Shown: one piece after another, positions 33,644-41,632 of the stretch | How positions within the stretch are numbered: position 1 is the first letter of the stretch | How the letters are laid out: every line of letters starts with the position of its first letter | Assembly: GCA_030431525.1 (NCBI GenBank) | Contig: JAUIJC010000036.1 | Location: forward strand, 1-41,706 | Direction of reading: 5' to 3' | From: Bacteroidia bacterium | Lineage (GTDB): Bacteria > Bacteroidota > Bacteroidia > Cytophagales > JAAEPT01 | DNA length: 41,706 nucleotides | The notes under the pieces: model-generated | What the model was told of the DNA's origin: nothing | The model's database searches: none | What the model saw: the letters and a program-made list of their open reading frames with translations, nothing else | Translations under genes and position numbers: made by a program

Positions 33644-33735
33644 GAGACGTTAGATGTTAGACCGCTATGCTTTTAGACATTAGCTCTGGCGAGCAGGAAA
33701 AAGCTAAACTATAAAGTCTAACCTCTAATGTCTTC
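33644..33735. repeat. TTAGACGTTAGA-type repeat, imperfect hairpin
   Basis: The left part 33644-33683 (GACGTTAGATGTTAGACC ... TTAGACATTAGCT) and right part 33702-33735 (AGCTAAACTATAAAGTCTAA ...) are imperfect inverted copies. It lies between the divergent glycosyltransferase and membrane-protein genes. Confidence 0.7.
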
Positions 33736-33771
33736 CAAATCCCCTAAATTTACGGAAAAAAGCCCGACCCT

Positions 33772-34134
33772 ATGGATCCGCATACTTTAATCAAAGCCCA
33801 CGAAGGCATCATCTACCTCTTCTTAGGTTTCTTCATTTTCAAAACCACTTTGCTTTTCATGAACGTGGAAATGCTCCGCAAGGTCCGCGACAAAACCAAA
33901 GTGGTGGATATGATTCTTGGAACTCTGATTCTTGCTTCTGGCATCTACCTGATTGTTCAGCGCTCTGGCGATAGCATGTATCACCCACATTGGCTGGAAG
34001 CAAAAATTCTCCTTTTCTTGGCCGCTATCCCATTGGGTATTGTTGGCATGAAAAAAGAAAACAAATTCTTAGCAGGGCTTTCCCTCCTGCTTCTTTTGGC
34101 AGCTTACCTTCTCGCCACACAAAAACCTTTCTGA
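33772..34134 (+). CDS. Small four-helix membrane protein (SirB/CopD-like)
   Basis: 120 aa. Four hydrophobic helices: about residues 13-30 (IIYLFLGFFIFKTTLLFM), 46-62 (MILGTLILASGIYLIV), 76-92 (AKILLFLAAIPLGIVGM) and 97-115 (FLAGLSLLLLLAAYLLA). His at positions 4, 10 and 73 could be metal or haem ligands but this is not shown. The length and helix layout recall SirB-like or small cytochrome-b-like proteins of Bacteroidota. Function unknown. The stop codon runs into a TTAACTG repeat that separates it from hflX. Confidence 0.6.
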   Translation: MDPHTLIKAHEGIIYLFLGFFIFKTTLLFMNVEMLRKVRDKTKVVDMILGTLILASGIYLIVQRSGDSMYHPHWLEAKILLFLAAIPLGIVGMKKENKFLAGLSLLLLLAAYLLATQKPF

Positions 34135-34234
34135 TCAGTTATCAGTGAGCAGTTAACAGTTATCAACAGTCATGCTTGATATCTGTTAACTGCATTTTTG
34201 TTTCTACACATGATAACTGTTAACTGTTAACTGA
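34134..34234. repeat. TTAACAGTTATCAGTGAG-type repeat, inverted arms
   Basis: Left arm 34135-34166 (ATCAGTTATCAGTGAGCAGT ...) and right arm 34212-34234 (GATAACTGTTAACTGTTAAC ...). It fills the space between the small membrane protein stop and the hflX ATG at 34236, so the right arm is the hflX leader. Confidence 0.8.
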
Positions 34235-34235
34235 A

Positions 34236-35498
34236 ATGCACGATCTCATTAAGCTTCAAGAGCAAAAGGAAACCGCCGTGTTAGTAGCGGTCGTTACCCA
34301 ACTGCAAAACGAGGATCAGACCCGTGAATACCTCGACGAGTTGGAGTTCCTTGCTCGCACCATCAACATTGAGGCAAAAGCCACCTTCACCCAGAAGCTT
34401 GAAAAGCCCGACAAACGGACCTTTATTGGCAAGGGTAAATTCGAGGAGGTAATCGCCTTTGTGCAGGAGCATGAGATTGACTCTATCATATTCGACGACG
34501 ACCTCACCCCTTCCCAAGTAAGGAACATCGAGAATGAAACCGGCAAAAAGGTCTATGACCGAAGCCTACTCATTTTGGACATCTTCCTGTATCGCGCCAA
34601 AACAGCACAGGCACGTACTCAAGTGGAATTGGCCCGATCAGAATACTTGCTCCCACGACTGACGCGAATGTGGACACCCTTGGAACGTCAGCGAGGTGGT
34701 ACGGGAACGCGTGGTGGTGCAGGTGAGAAAGAAATCGAAACGGACCGCCGCATGGTTCGCAACAAGATTTCTGTCTTAAAGAAGAAGCTGGAAAAAATTG
34801 AGCAGCAGGCCATCACCCAGCGAAAAAGCCGTGGCCAGCAAGTTCGTGTCTCCTTGGTAGGCTACACCAACGTGGGTAAATCCACCTTGATGAATGTCAT
34901 GTCCAAGTCAGAGGTCTTTGCCGAAGATAAGCTCTTCGCCACCGTGGACTCCACAGTGAGAAAAGTAGTGGTTGGTCACCTACCCTTCCTACTAACCGAC
35001 ACGGTTGGATTCATCCGAAAACTTCCCCACAGCTTGGTGGAATGTTTCAAATCCACCTTGGATGAAATTCGCGAGGCTGATGTCCTCCTACATGTCATCG
35101 ACCTTTCACACCCCTTCTTTGAGGATCAACTCACTGTAGTTAAAGAAACCCTCAACGAAATCAAGGCTGGTGAAAAACCAACCATCCTTGTTTTCAACAA
35201 GATTGACACCTACAACAAGCGTAGAGAGGAAATCCGTGCCCAACAAGAGGAACTTGGCGAGGAGGCTGGCGAAGTGCCACCAAGCATTGAGGAACTCCAA
35301 GAAAGTTACCTCGGCAAGGGAGAAAATGCCATTTTCATTTCCGCTGGCGAAAAAGAGAACATTGAGGAATTCAAACAGCTCTTGTTCAAATTCGTTTCAG
35401 AAAAATTCTACACCATTTTCCCTAACTACTTACGCACCGACTACTACGGCCAAGTGAACCAGGAAGAGCAGGATGGGGAGGATTCAGTTAATGATTGA
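34236..35498 (+). CDS. hflX: Ribosome-associated GTPase HflX
   Basis: 420 aa. N-terminal HflX domain (TREYLDELEFLARTINIEAK, RTFIGKGKFEEV, DDDLTPSQVRNIE) with the glycine-rich linker RGGTGTRGGAGEKEIETDRR. The GTPase domain follows: G1 GYTNVGKST, G3 DTVGFIRKLPHSLVE, G4 NKID, and G5-like FISAGE. HflX binds stalled 70S ribosomes and splits them under stress. It starts at ATG 34236, directly after the repeat arm. A tRNA locus with its own promoter follows. Confidence 0.95.
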   Translation: MHDLIKLQEQKETAVLVAVVTQLQNEDQTREYLDELEFLARTINIEAKATFTQKLEKPDKRTFIGKGKFEEVIAFVQEHEIDSIIFDDDLTPSQVRNIENETGKKVYDRSLLILDIFLYRAKTAQARTQVELARSEYLLPRLTRMWTPLERQRGGTGTRGGAGEKEIETDRRMVRNKISVLKKKLEKIEQQAITQRKSRGQQVRVSLVGYTNVGKSTLMNVMSKSEVFAEDKLFATVDSTVRKVVVGHLPFLLTDTVGFIRKLPHSLVECFKSTLDEIREADVLLHVIDLSHPFFEDQLTVVKETLNEIKAGEKPTILVFNKIDTYNKRREEIRAQQEELGEEAGEVPPSIEELQESYLGKGENAIFISAGEKENIEEFKQLLFKFVSEKFYTIFPNYLRTDYYGQVNQEEQDGEDSVND

Positions 35499-35518
35499 AT
35501 TGCAGTAGCAAATACCAC

Positions 35519-35549
35519 TTGAATCATTTTGTGGGATTACGTACTTTTG
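35519..35549 (+). promoter_or_regulatory. Bacteroidota promoter of the tRNA-Arg locus
   Basis: TTG at 35519-35521, 20-base spacer, TACTTTTG at 35542-35549: the same arrangement as the haem operon promoter. The transcript would start near 35556 and pass through the broken tRNA copy, the GIY-YIG ORF and the intact tRNA. No second promoter of this kind is seen in front of the intact tRNA. Confidence 0.65.
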
Positions 35550-35566
35550 CAGTCAATTACCCCAAT

Positions 35567-35599
35567 TAGTTAACTGTTCACCGATAACTGTTAACTGAA
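35567..35599. repeat. TTAACTG-type repeat, single arm
   Basis: TTAACTGTTCACCGATAACT and on to GTTAACTGAAA, placed exactly between the promoter and the broken tRNA copy. Same family as 34134-34234. Confidence 0.65.
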
Positions 35600-35600
35600 A

Positions 35601-35674
35601 GGTCCCATAGTTCAAGGGATACCTGCCTGTCGGCAGACAGGGAATAGGAGTTTCCTAAACTCTAGATCCAGGTT
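35601..35674 (+). pseudogene. Truncated tRNA-Arg(CCT) copy with 20-nt palindromic insert
   Basis: After removal of 35622-35641, this is a 54-nt exact copy of the 5' part of the intact tRNA at 35911: acceptor 5' strand GGTCCCA, D-arm, anticodon arm with TTCCTAA loop, variable bases, and half of the T-arm up to CCAGGTT. It stops inside the T-loop, where the intact gene continues CGAGT, and the ATG of the GIY-YIG ORF begins at the next base. The insert lies at the 3' edge of the D-loop. It cannot make a functional tRNA. Confidence 0.9.
35622..35641. repeat. 20-nt palindrome in the D-loop of the broken tRNA
   Basis: CCTGCCTGTCGGCAGACAGG folds into an 8-bp stem with a 4-base loop; one C-A mismatch on + becomes a T-G wobble on -. 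The same site in the intact copy (between 35931 and 35932) has no insert, so the extra 20 bases are defined exactly. Confidence 0.85.
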
Positions 35675-35920
35675 ATGTTTTTTGTCTATGCTTTACAGAG
35701 TCAAATGGATGGTCGGCTGTATGTCGGATTCACCCAGAACTTGGAAAGGCGTCTAAAAGAGCATAACTCAGGAAAAACAAGATCAACAAAGGGATTCAGA
35801 CCTTGGAAGCTTGTTTATTCCGAATGCTTGCCTACAAGAATTGAAGCAAGGCAAAGAGAGAAATACCTTAAAGGGGGCTCTGGCAAAGAGTTCCTGAAAA
35901 GAAAAATATTGGTCCCATAG
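35675..35920 (+). CDS. GIY-YIG nuclease-domain protein inside the tRNA-Arg locus
   Basis: 81 aa. A single GIY-YIG domain of the YhbQ/UPF0213 type: VYAL (Tyr5), YVG (16-18), catalytic Arg25 in ERRLKEHNSG, and Glu50 in RPWKLVYSE, followed by EARQREKYLKGGSGKEFLKR. All catalytic positions are intact, so it is probably an active DNA nuclease. The ATG directly follows the truncated tRNA copy, and the last codons (LVP-stop) are read from the first bases of the intact tRNA; the TAG stop is tRNA positions 8-10. The layout is that of a selfish insertion carrying its own copy of the tRNA 5' end. Homing activity is inferred. Confidence 0.88.
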   Translation: MFFVYALQSQMDGRLYVGFTQNLERRLKEHNSGKTRSTKGFRPWKLVYSECLPTRIEARQREKYLKGGSGKEFLKRKILVP

Positions 35921-35982
35921 TTCAAGGGATAGAATAGGAGTTTCCTAAACTCTAGATCCAGGTTCGAGTCCTGGTGGGACCA
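35911..35982 (+). tRNA. tRNA-Arg (anticodon CCT)
   Basis: Complete cloverleaf: acceptor GGTCCCA/TGGGACC, D-stem GTTC/GAAT, anticodon stem GGAGT/ACTCT with loop TTCCTAA (anticodon CCT, reads AGG), 4-base variable region, T-stem CCAGG/CCTGG with loop TTCGAGT, discriminator A. CCA is not encoded. Its 5' end overlaps the last ten bases of the GIY-YIG ORF. A terminator follows at 35996. Confidence 0.95.
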
Positions 35983-35995
35983 CTTTTAAAACCTC

Positions 35996-36034
35996 AACCC
36001 TCTAATTCATAGCGATTTAGAGGGTTTTGTTTTT
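35996..36034 (+). terminator. Terminator after tRNA-Arg
   Basis: AACCCTCTAA (35996-36005) and TTAGAGGGTT (36017-36026), a perfect 10-bp stem, then TTGTTTTT. It starts 13 bases after the tRNA. Confidence 0.92.
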
Positions 36035-36814
36035 AGCATGAGTAAGGTTTTGAGTAACTCAGTGTATTTCCAATAACAACTTTATCCCTCCTTGGCTTTT
36101 TCTTAGAATCTGTCTAAATATTCGCAAATAATTTTATAGACAAACCTCTTTACGACAAAAAAATAATACTTCAGCACCAGACCAAATTTTAATAAAAAAA
36201 CAAAAAAGTAGGGAATCGGCGCTCTGTAATCAAAGAGTTATGTCATCACAATCCACCACCATGACGGATTCCCAACGGCTAGCTTTTGGTTTACTCATTG
36301 AAGATGAAAGGAACAAATATACTCTCTTCACCCCATCCTTGAGACACATATTATCTAAAGAAAGTAGGTTTCCAGTAATGAAAACCTCCCATAGAACTCC
36401 CTAACTATAAAACAGCCTATTTCTATTTCATAAAATAGTGTAATAAGTGCCTTTTTTTCCGCATCAAACTAACCACAACACCCCCATACAGACTGAAACC
36501 AGCCAGTTCCACGATCCCAAAATAGACATCACAGATACTTAGACCATCAAGAACAGAAAATAGAGCGTTTATGAAAAGGACTTTAACTGGAACAATAAAA
36601 TTAAGGACAGAAAACAAAACCAATAATTAAATAAATTGAACAAAAAAAACACCAAATACACCCCAAACATGAATCAATTTTTTTTTACAATCTTAGTAAA
36701 AAGTCAAAAACGACTATTAAACAATTTAACCCCAATATCACCACCCCGCACCTAGTTCTTATTAATACCGATTTAAATAAAAACAATCCCTTTAGGATTA
36801 ATCGAAAATTGATG
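36035..36814. other. AT-rich stretch without a convincing gene
   Basis: About 780 bases, clearly AT-richer than the flanking core genes. It contains a possible three-way junction at 36211-36273 (outer GGGAATC/GATTCCC, inner CTCT/AGAG and GTCAT/ATGAC). A 47-aa ORF starts inside it (36261-36404, MTDSQRLAFGLLIEDE...) with no recognised family. A hydrophobic minus-strand frame at 36423-36623 begins at TTG and is not supported. Possibly remnant mobile or regulatory DNA. Confidence 0.5.
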
Positions 36815-36865
36815 ATAAAATTGCATTAAAAGAACCATGTGGTTTTTCTTTTAATGCAATTTTAT
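36815..36865 (+). promoter_or_regulatory. Perfect 18-bp hairpin just before a secreted-protein gene
   Basis: ATAAAATTGCATTAAAAG (36815-36832) is the exact reverse complement of 36848-36865, and the loop holds a further AACCA/TGGTT stem. It ends seven bases before the ATG at 36873, so it would sit in the leader at the ribosome site. It is either a translational control element or a terminator for transcription coming from the left. Confidence 0.7.
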
Positions 36866-36872
36866 TTTAGTA

Positions 36873-38003
36873 ATGAAGAAGACATCTATTGCAATCACCT
36901 CTTTGTTTTTGGGAATAAATTCCCTTTTTGCTCAGCAAACAAATTTGGTTGTGCAGGAAAGTTTGACTGTAGAAGGGGCTAGTGGGACTCCGTCAGAAGG
37001 TCAATTAGTGATTGAAGGTAATGCTGGCACTAATACAGGTGATGCTTACCTCACTCTAAAGGATGGGAATGAAACTGGCCAGGGTTCAATTTGGTCTGTA
37101 GGTCATAAGGATAATGGGGAGAGCTTTATAATTTCAACTGGTCTGGAAGTATCTGATGCAAACCAAGAAAGACTTGCTGTAGGTCCAACTGGTAGTTTAA
37201 CGGTTGGAGGAAGTGATTTGGTTTTAGGTAATAATGATGGTAGGTCTAGCGGTACAAATACTGGTAACCGAGCATTAGTACATGCCATCAATGATGAGTT
37301 AATGATAAACTACGATGGAGATTTTGAAGGTGGGGTTTCAGTTGGTGGTCCAGGTCTCTTTGTAGTTGAAGATTTACAAGTTCGAGGACATGGCCCTCTT
37401 AATTATCATATAGGTTTTGCTGGAGCTTCTCACCCGTTATGGGCTTTTAATTATACAGGATACAATGTTGAAAGATTGAGCAATGGAAATTGGAAATGTG
37501 GTACTTGGTCCCCTCAAGATGGATCAATAGGTGGAGTATTGACTTATAATGCTGCAGGTCATTTTTATATTGCCAATATCCCAAGTGATGCAGGTAATGG
37601 AACTACTGGTGATTTTGAGTTGACAACTGAACAACTAAGGCAATACATCAACTTTAAAGTTGGTGAAGACGGGGTAACCTATGCCAAGGAAATCAAAGTT
37701 ACATTGTCAGGTTGGCCAGACTATGTCTTTTCTTCTGAACACGACTTAATGCCAATGGATTCTGTAGAAAACTTCATTGAGGAAAACCACCACCTCCCAG
37801 GCGTTCCTTCTGCACAAGAAGTTGAAGAAGAAGGACTTTCTATAGGAGAAATGCAGAAAATCCAAATGCAAAAGATTGAGGAACTGACCCTTTATATGAT
37901 CCAACTTAAAAAAGAGAATCAAGCACTTAAAGCCAAGTTGGAGGCAATGGAAGAAGAAAAAGAGCAAACAAAAGACTCATCTAATCACACAACCACACAC
38001 TAA
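36873..38003 (+). CDS. Secreted fibre-like protein with C-terminal coiled coil
   Basis: 376 aa. Signal peptide of about 20 residues (MKKTSIAITSLFLGINSLFAQ). The body is Gly/Asn-rich and beta-like with short collar-type repeats (TNLVVQESLTVEG, GQLVIEGNAG, GSLTVGGSDLVLG). The C-terminal region is typical of Bacteroidota tail-fibre-like proteins: AKEIKVTLSGWPDYVF, LMPMDSVENFIEENHHLPGV, PSAQEVEEEGLSIGEMQ, then a coiled coil from residue ~325 (KIEELTLYMIQLKKENQALK). The tail resembles the trimerising chaperone ends of fibre proteins, but no S74 catalytic dyad was identified. Probably surface displayed; function unknown. AT-rich relative to the core genes. Confidence 0.7.
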   Translation: MKKTSIAITSLFLGINSLFAQQTNLVVQESLTVEGASGTPSEGQLVIEGNAGTNTGDAYLTLKDGNETGQGSIWSVGHKDNGESFIISTGLEVSDANQERLAVGPTGSLTVGGSDLVLGNNDGRSSGTNTGNRALVHAINDELMINYDGDFEGGVSVGGPGLFVVEDLQVRGHGPLNYHIGFAGASHPLWAFNYTGYNVERLSNGNWKCGTWSPQDGSIGGVLTYNAAGHFYIANIPSDAGNGTTGDFELTTEQLRQYINFKVGEDGVTYAKEIKVTLSGWPDYVFSSEHDLMPMDSVENFIEENHHLPGVPSAQEVEEEGLSIGEMQKIQMQKIEELTLYMIQLKKENQALKAKLEAMEEEKEQTKDSSNHTTTH

Positions 38004-38048
38004 TTTTTAAACGATTAAGTTCTAAGTCACTTTTAAAAACGAAAATGA

Positions 38049-38086
38049 AATGGGCGGGCATCTTTTGAAGCTCTGCCCATTCTTTT
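38049..38086 (+). terminator. Terminator of the fibre-like gene
   Basis: AATGGGC (38049-38055) pairs with GCCCATT (38075-38081), followed by CTTTTAAT. It lies 45 bases after the stop and 20 before the next gene. Confidence 0.75.
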
Positions 38087-38101
38087 AATTTATCGAAATC
38101 T

Positions 38102-41100
38102 ATGAAACGGTTTTTGTTCATTCTTCTGATAACAATAGCTCAGACATCCTTAACATTTTCCCAAACAGAACCCACTGGAGAGCTTGGTGAAGGAAGCTTC
38201 AATAAGGAAAAAGAAAAAATGACCAAAGTTTGGGGACCAAGAATGAATGGCTCCAATAATTTTGCTCCTGTTGCACAAAACATCGAAGAATACTTAGAAG
38301 CATACAACAACCAGACTTCCTCAGGAAATTTTAGAATCGCATCTCCCTCTTTTGATCCAAACTGGCGCTGCCTTGGACCAGAAGGGACTCCCAATCCCAT
38401 ACCCTCTGCAAAATTTCATAAAAGTGAGGGCACAGGACAAATCCACGCCCTTGCTTTTGATCCCCGTTTCGACAATATTTTAAATACTGTTATCTATGCG
38501 GGAACTCCATATGGAGGACTTTGGAGATCTGATAACAACGGGCAAAATTGGTACAATCTTAACACTGATGATTTACCAATTGCCTCTGTATCAGATATTG
38601 CTATCAACCCTGACAACCACAACGAGATATTTATCTCCACAGGCCTCGGTGATTATGGTTATCCCACTTGGGAGCCTAACAGAGCCAAAACTAATCCTAT
38701 TTGGACCATTGGAATCTATAGATCATTGGATTACGGAAACACATGGTCACCAATCAACAAAGGGTTATTATCTGACTTCCAAAACGGGGGAGCAATTAGA
38801 AGGTTAATCATTAACCCAAACAACCCGAGTGAAATTTTTTGCGCAACTAGTAATGGTATTTATAAGACAATAGATGGGCTATCTAACTCCCCACAATGGC
38901 AGAGAATTTTTTATCCAACCAATGATGATCAATTCAAAGGACTGGAATTTAAACCCAACAACTCTTCAATACTCTATGCAAGTGGAAAAGACATCTATCA
39001 GTCATATGACAATGGAACCACCTGGCAATCAATAACTGGAGCATCAAAAGGACTAGACATTAATAACCTCCCTTATGAGTTTAAAATACACCGTATAAAC
39101 ATCGCTACAACAAATGCGAATTCAGAAAAACTTTTTGCATACTTAGTTGGAGAAGAGACACACACTAAAGTAGAAAACGGTGAAACTAAGATTACTAAAC
39201 CAGTAGTTGTATATATTTATATGTATGACGGAACTACTTGGCAACAACTACACTACGATAACAAAACAGGGGACCGTTGGACAAAAACCTTAACAAGAAC
39301 GGCTATAGCTGTCTCCCCAAATGATGAAAATAAGATCCTATTCGGAACAACTCACCTAATAGGGACATCTAATGGAACAGATTTTTTTAAAAAATCAGAA
39401 TATTCTGGTTTTGGTTTCCATGCAGATGTACATGCAATTGAATTTCCTCCAGTAGACAATAATTCATTCGTTTTTGTAGGCCATGATGGAGGCATTAGTA
39501 AAAAAGACTTATCAATATCATCGACAAAGAGTGGTTGGAGTTTCCTAAATGATGGATTACAAGTTTCAACTATTTGGGATTTTGATGATCATGACTTTGA
39601 CCCAGACATTGCATACATCACAAACCAAGATTGTGGAACAAACCGTATGAACAGCTCTAATTCATGGGAAATGATTAGTGGAGGCGATGGATATGGGGTA
39701 CAAATCCCAGACTTTTCCACCGAGAATATATATTTCAGAGACACAGAGTCCTTATATAGACATAATAGTACCACGAACATTAATGATCAAGAAGAACCCT
39801 ATTACCCTAATGATCCAATTCATGGATGGAGATATCCAGACATTCCAAATACATTTAAAATTAGGACCCATCCTCAAACTAGAGAAGAGATATGGGGGTT
39901 CTATGATTTATTCATAAGAAAAAGAGAAGTCCCACTCTCCTCAGATTTAAATACAGGCCAATTATGGGACCCTATCTCAAACCTAGGTATCGACGGCTCT
40001 GAATGGTATGAAAGGCAAATCATGGAATTTGAAATTTCAGAAAGCAATCCAGATTATCAATACATTTCTACCCTTAACGAACCTCAAGGTTTTGATTGCA
40101 GGCTGTACAGAACAAAACTAGAAGGTTGTTCTGGCCCAGATCTATGTTTTGAGGACATCACACAAAATATTCCTCCTGGTTACATCGACCCCAGCGATAA
40201 TTCAGCAACCAAACCAATAATTACAGGAATTGCCATTCATCCTCAAGACCCCAAGAAAATATGGATATCTCTTACTGGAGCTGATATGCGCTTCAGAGTG
40301 TTGTATTCAGTTAATGCAGGAGATACTTGGGAAGATGCAGACCCTAATAGAAGAATTATTCTTCCCGCAAATAATATTGTTTATCAAGACGGCTCGAACG
40401 ATAGACTATTCCTTGCAACGGATGCTGGCGTGTACACCAAGGACGCTGATTCAGACTGGGAAGAGTATGGCAACTTCCCAAATGTCCGTGTAACACAGCT
40501 AAAAATAAATAAATGTGCCAATGTCTTAAGAGCAGCAACCTATGGAAGAAGTTTGTGGGAAGGGGATCTACCTCCAGCAAATGGCCCTTCAAACTACTAC
40601 ATGGTAAATAATTCAGCCACTTGGGCTGATGGGTTTAAACTCCTAAAAAACCTGAAGGTACAGAATAACTCAACCCTAAATATTCAAAGCCAAGTTTTAA
40701 TCCCTCCCAAGGGAAGAATTCAGGTCGAAGAAGGGTCAACCATCAACATTAGTGAAACTGGATTTATACAAAGCTGTAGAGAATGTTCAGAAATCACCTT
40801 TGTCGTAAATGGCAACCTAAACATTAACAATATTGAAACTGCTGCACTTTTCCGATATTCATTTGAGGTTGGGGCTACAGGAAATGTCAACATTACTTCA
40901 GGAAACTTGTGCCAAGAACAATTATTAGATTTGAATATCGCAGAAGGAGGTGTTTTCAACATTAATGGTAAGGTCATTAACAGCATGCCCCCCTCTTATT
41001 TGTTCAATAACACTTCAGTAAGCGGGCACTATTCCGCTTCTCAGACAATTACGACTGAAAACTCTGTAAACACTACAGGAACCGTGTCATTCACAAGTGG

Positions 41101-41563
41101 TCATAACATCCATTTACAAGCTGGATTTCATGCTGTTGCCAATTTCTCAGCAAGCGTATCTTCTTGGACAGAGAAATGCGGTTTTACCTGTCAAAGCCCT
41201 TCATCAATGCGTGTTGCATCTGAAAGAAATCACGAAACACACTATGTTGGAAACAACGATCATCTAACCAACTCTAGTTCTTCCAGTACGGCACCTGAAA
41301 CTGATAATCTTGAGTTAATTGAATATTACACTCAGACTTACCCTAACCCATTCAATAATGAATTCAAGGTATCTTTTTACGATAACTTTGAGGCAAATGT
41401 CCAAAGAATTGAAATCAAAGATATTTACGGAAGGACATTACAAAGTAGCTCCACAATAGATCCTATCAATTACTTCTCACTACCAGGTAATTCTGGCGTC
41501 TATCTTGTAGTCATCCAAACTGATATAGGTGTCTTGACGAAAAAAGTCATCCAGAAAAACTAA
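38102..41563 (+). CDS. T9SS-secreted beta-propeller protein
   Basis: 1153 aa. Signal peptide to about residue 20. Residues ~90-800 form BNR/sortilin-type propeller repeats with recurrent 'S-x-D-x-G-x-x-W' boxes: WRSDNNGQNWYNL, YRSLDYGNTWSPI, YQSYDNGTTWQSI, YSVNAGDTWEDA, plus DIAINPDNHNEIFIST and IAVSPNDENKILFGT segments. Then a beta-helix-like region, and a stretch HNIHLQAGFHAVANFSASV typical of the '3-coathanger stack' found in Bacteroidota. The end is a type A T9SS sorting domain (YPNPFNNEFKVSF, IKDIYGR, GVYLVVIQTDIGVLTKKVIQ). Exported through the outer membrane and anchored or released; the ligand is unknown, with polysaccharide or adhesion roles possible. Confidence 0.85.
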   Translation: MKRFLFILLITIAQTSLTFSQTEPTGELGEGSFNKEKEKMTKVWGPRMNGSNNFAPVAQNIEEYLEAYNNQTSSGNFRIASPSFDPNWRCLGPEGTPNPIPSAKFHKSEGTGQIHALAFDPRFDNILNTVIYAGTPYGGLWRSDNNGQNWYNLNTDDLPIASVSDIAINPDNHNEIFISTGLGDYGYPTWEPNRAKTNPIWTIGIYRSLDYGNTWSPINKGLLSDFQNGGAIRRLIINPNNPSEIFCATSNGIYKTIDGLSNSPQWQRIFYPTNDDQFKGLEFKPNNSSILYASGKDIYQSYDNGTTWQSITGASKGLDINNLPYEFKIHRINIATTNANSEKLFAYLVGEETHTKVENGETKITKPVVVYIYMYDGTTWQQLHYDNKTGDRWTKTLTRTAIAVSPNDENKILFGTTHLIGTSNGTDFFKKSEYSGFGFHADVHAIEFPPVDNNSFVFVGHDGGISKKDLSISSTKSGWSFLNDGLQVSTIWDFDDHDFDPDIAYITNQDCGTNRMNSSNSWEMISGGDGYGVQIPDFSTENIYFRDTESLYRHNSTTNINDQEEPYYPNDPIHGWRYPDIPNTFKIRTHPQTREEIWGFYDLFIRKREVPLSSDLNTGQLWDPISNLGIDGSEWYERQIMEFEISESNPDYQYISTLNEPQGFDCRLYRTKLEGCSGPDLCFEDITQNIPPGYIDPSDNSATKPIITGIAIHPQDPKKIWISLTGADMRFRVLYSVNAGDTWEDADPNRRIILPANNIVYQDGSNDRLFLATDAGVYTKDADSDWEEYGNFPNVRVTQLKINKCANVLRAATYGRSLWEGDLPPANGPSNYYMVNNSATWADGFKLLKNLKVQNNSTLNIQSQVLIPPKGRIQVEEGSTINISETGFIQSCRECSEITFVVNGNLNINNIETAALFRYSFEVGATGNVNITSGNLCQEQLLDLNIAEGGVFNINGKVINSMPPSYLFNNTSVSGHYSASQTITTENSVNTTGTVSFTSGHNIHLQAGFHAVANFSASVSSWTEKCGFTCQSPSSMRVASERNHETHYVGNNDHLTNSSSSSTAPETDNLELIEYYTQTYPNPFNNEFKVSFYDNFEANVQRIEIKDIYGRTLQSSSTIDPINYFSLPGNSGVYLVVIQTDIGVLTKKVIQKN

Positions 41564-41586
41564 AAACACCTCATATTTTATAACAT

Positions 41587-41632
41587 GAGGCTGTCTCAAA
41601 TCTACCCTGAGACAGCCTCTTCTTTTTTTATA
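41587..41632 (+). terminator. Terminator of the T9SS protein gene
   Basis: GAGGCTGTCTCA (41587-41598) and TGAGACAGCCTC (41608-41619), a perfect 12-bp stem, then TTCTTTTTTTAT. It lies 23 bases after the stop codon. The last 70 bases of the window hold no gene that I can support. Confidence 0.95.

Noticed and set aside
36423-36623. 66-aa hydrophobic frame on the minus strand
   Set aside because: It starts at TTG, is AT-driven, and has no supporting context or recognised family.
36815-36865. Invertible promoter flanked by inverted repeats
   Set aside because: The loop is only 15 bases, far too short for a site-specific invertible promoter segment, and no recombinase gene is near.
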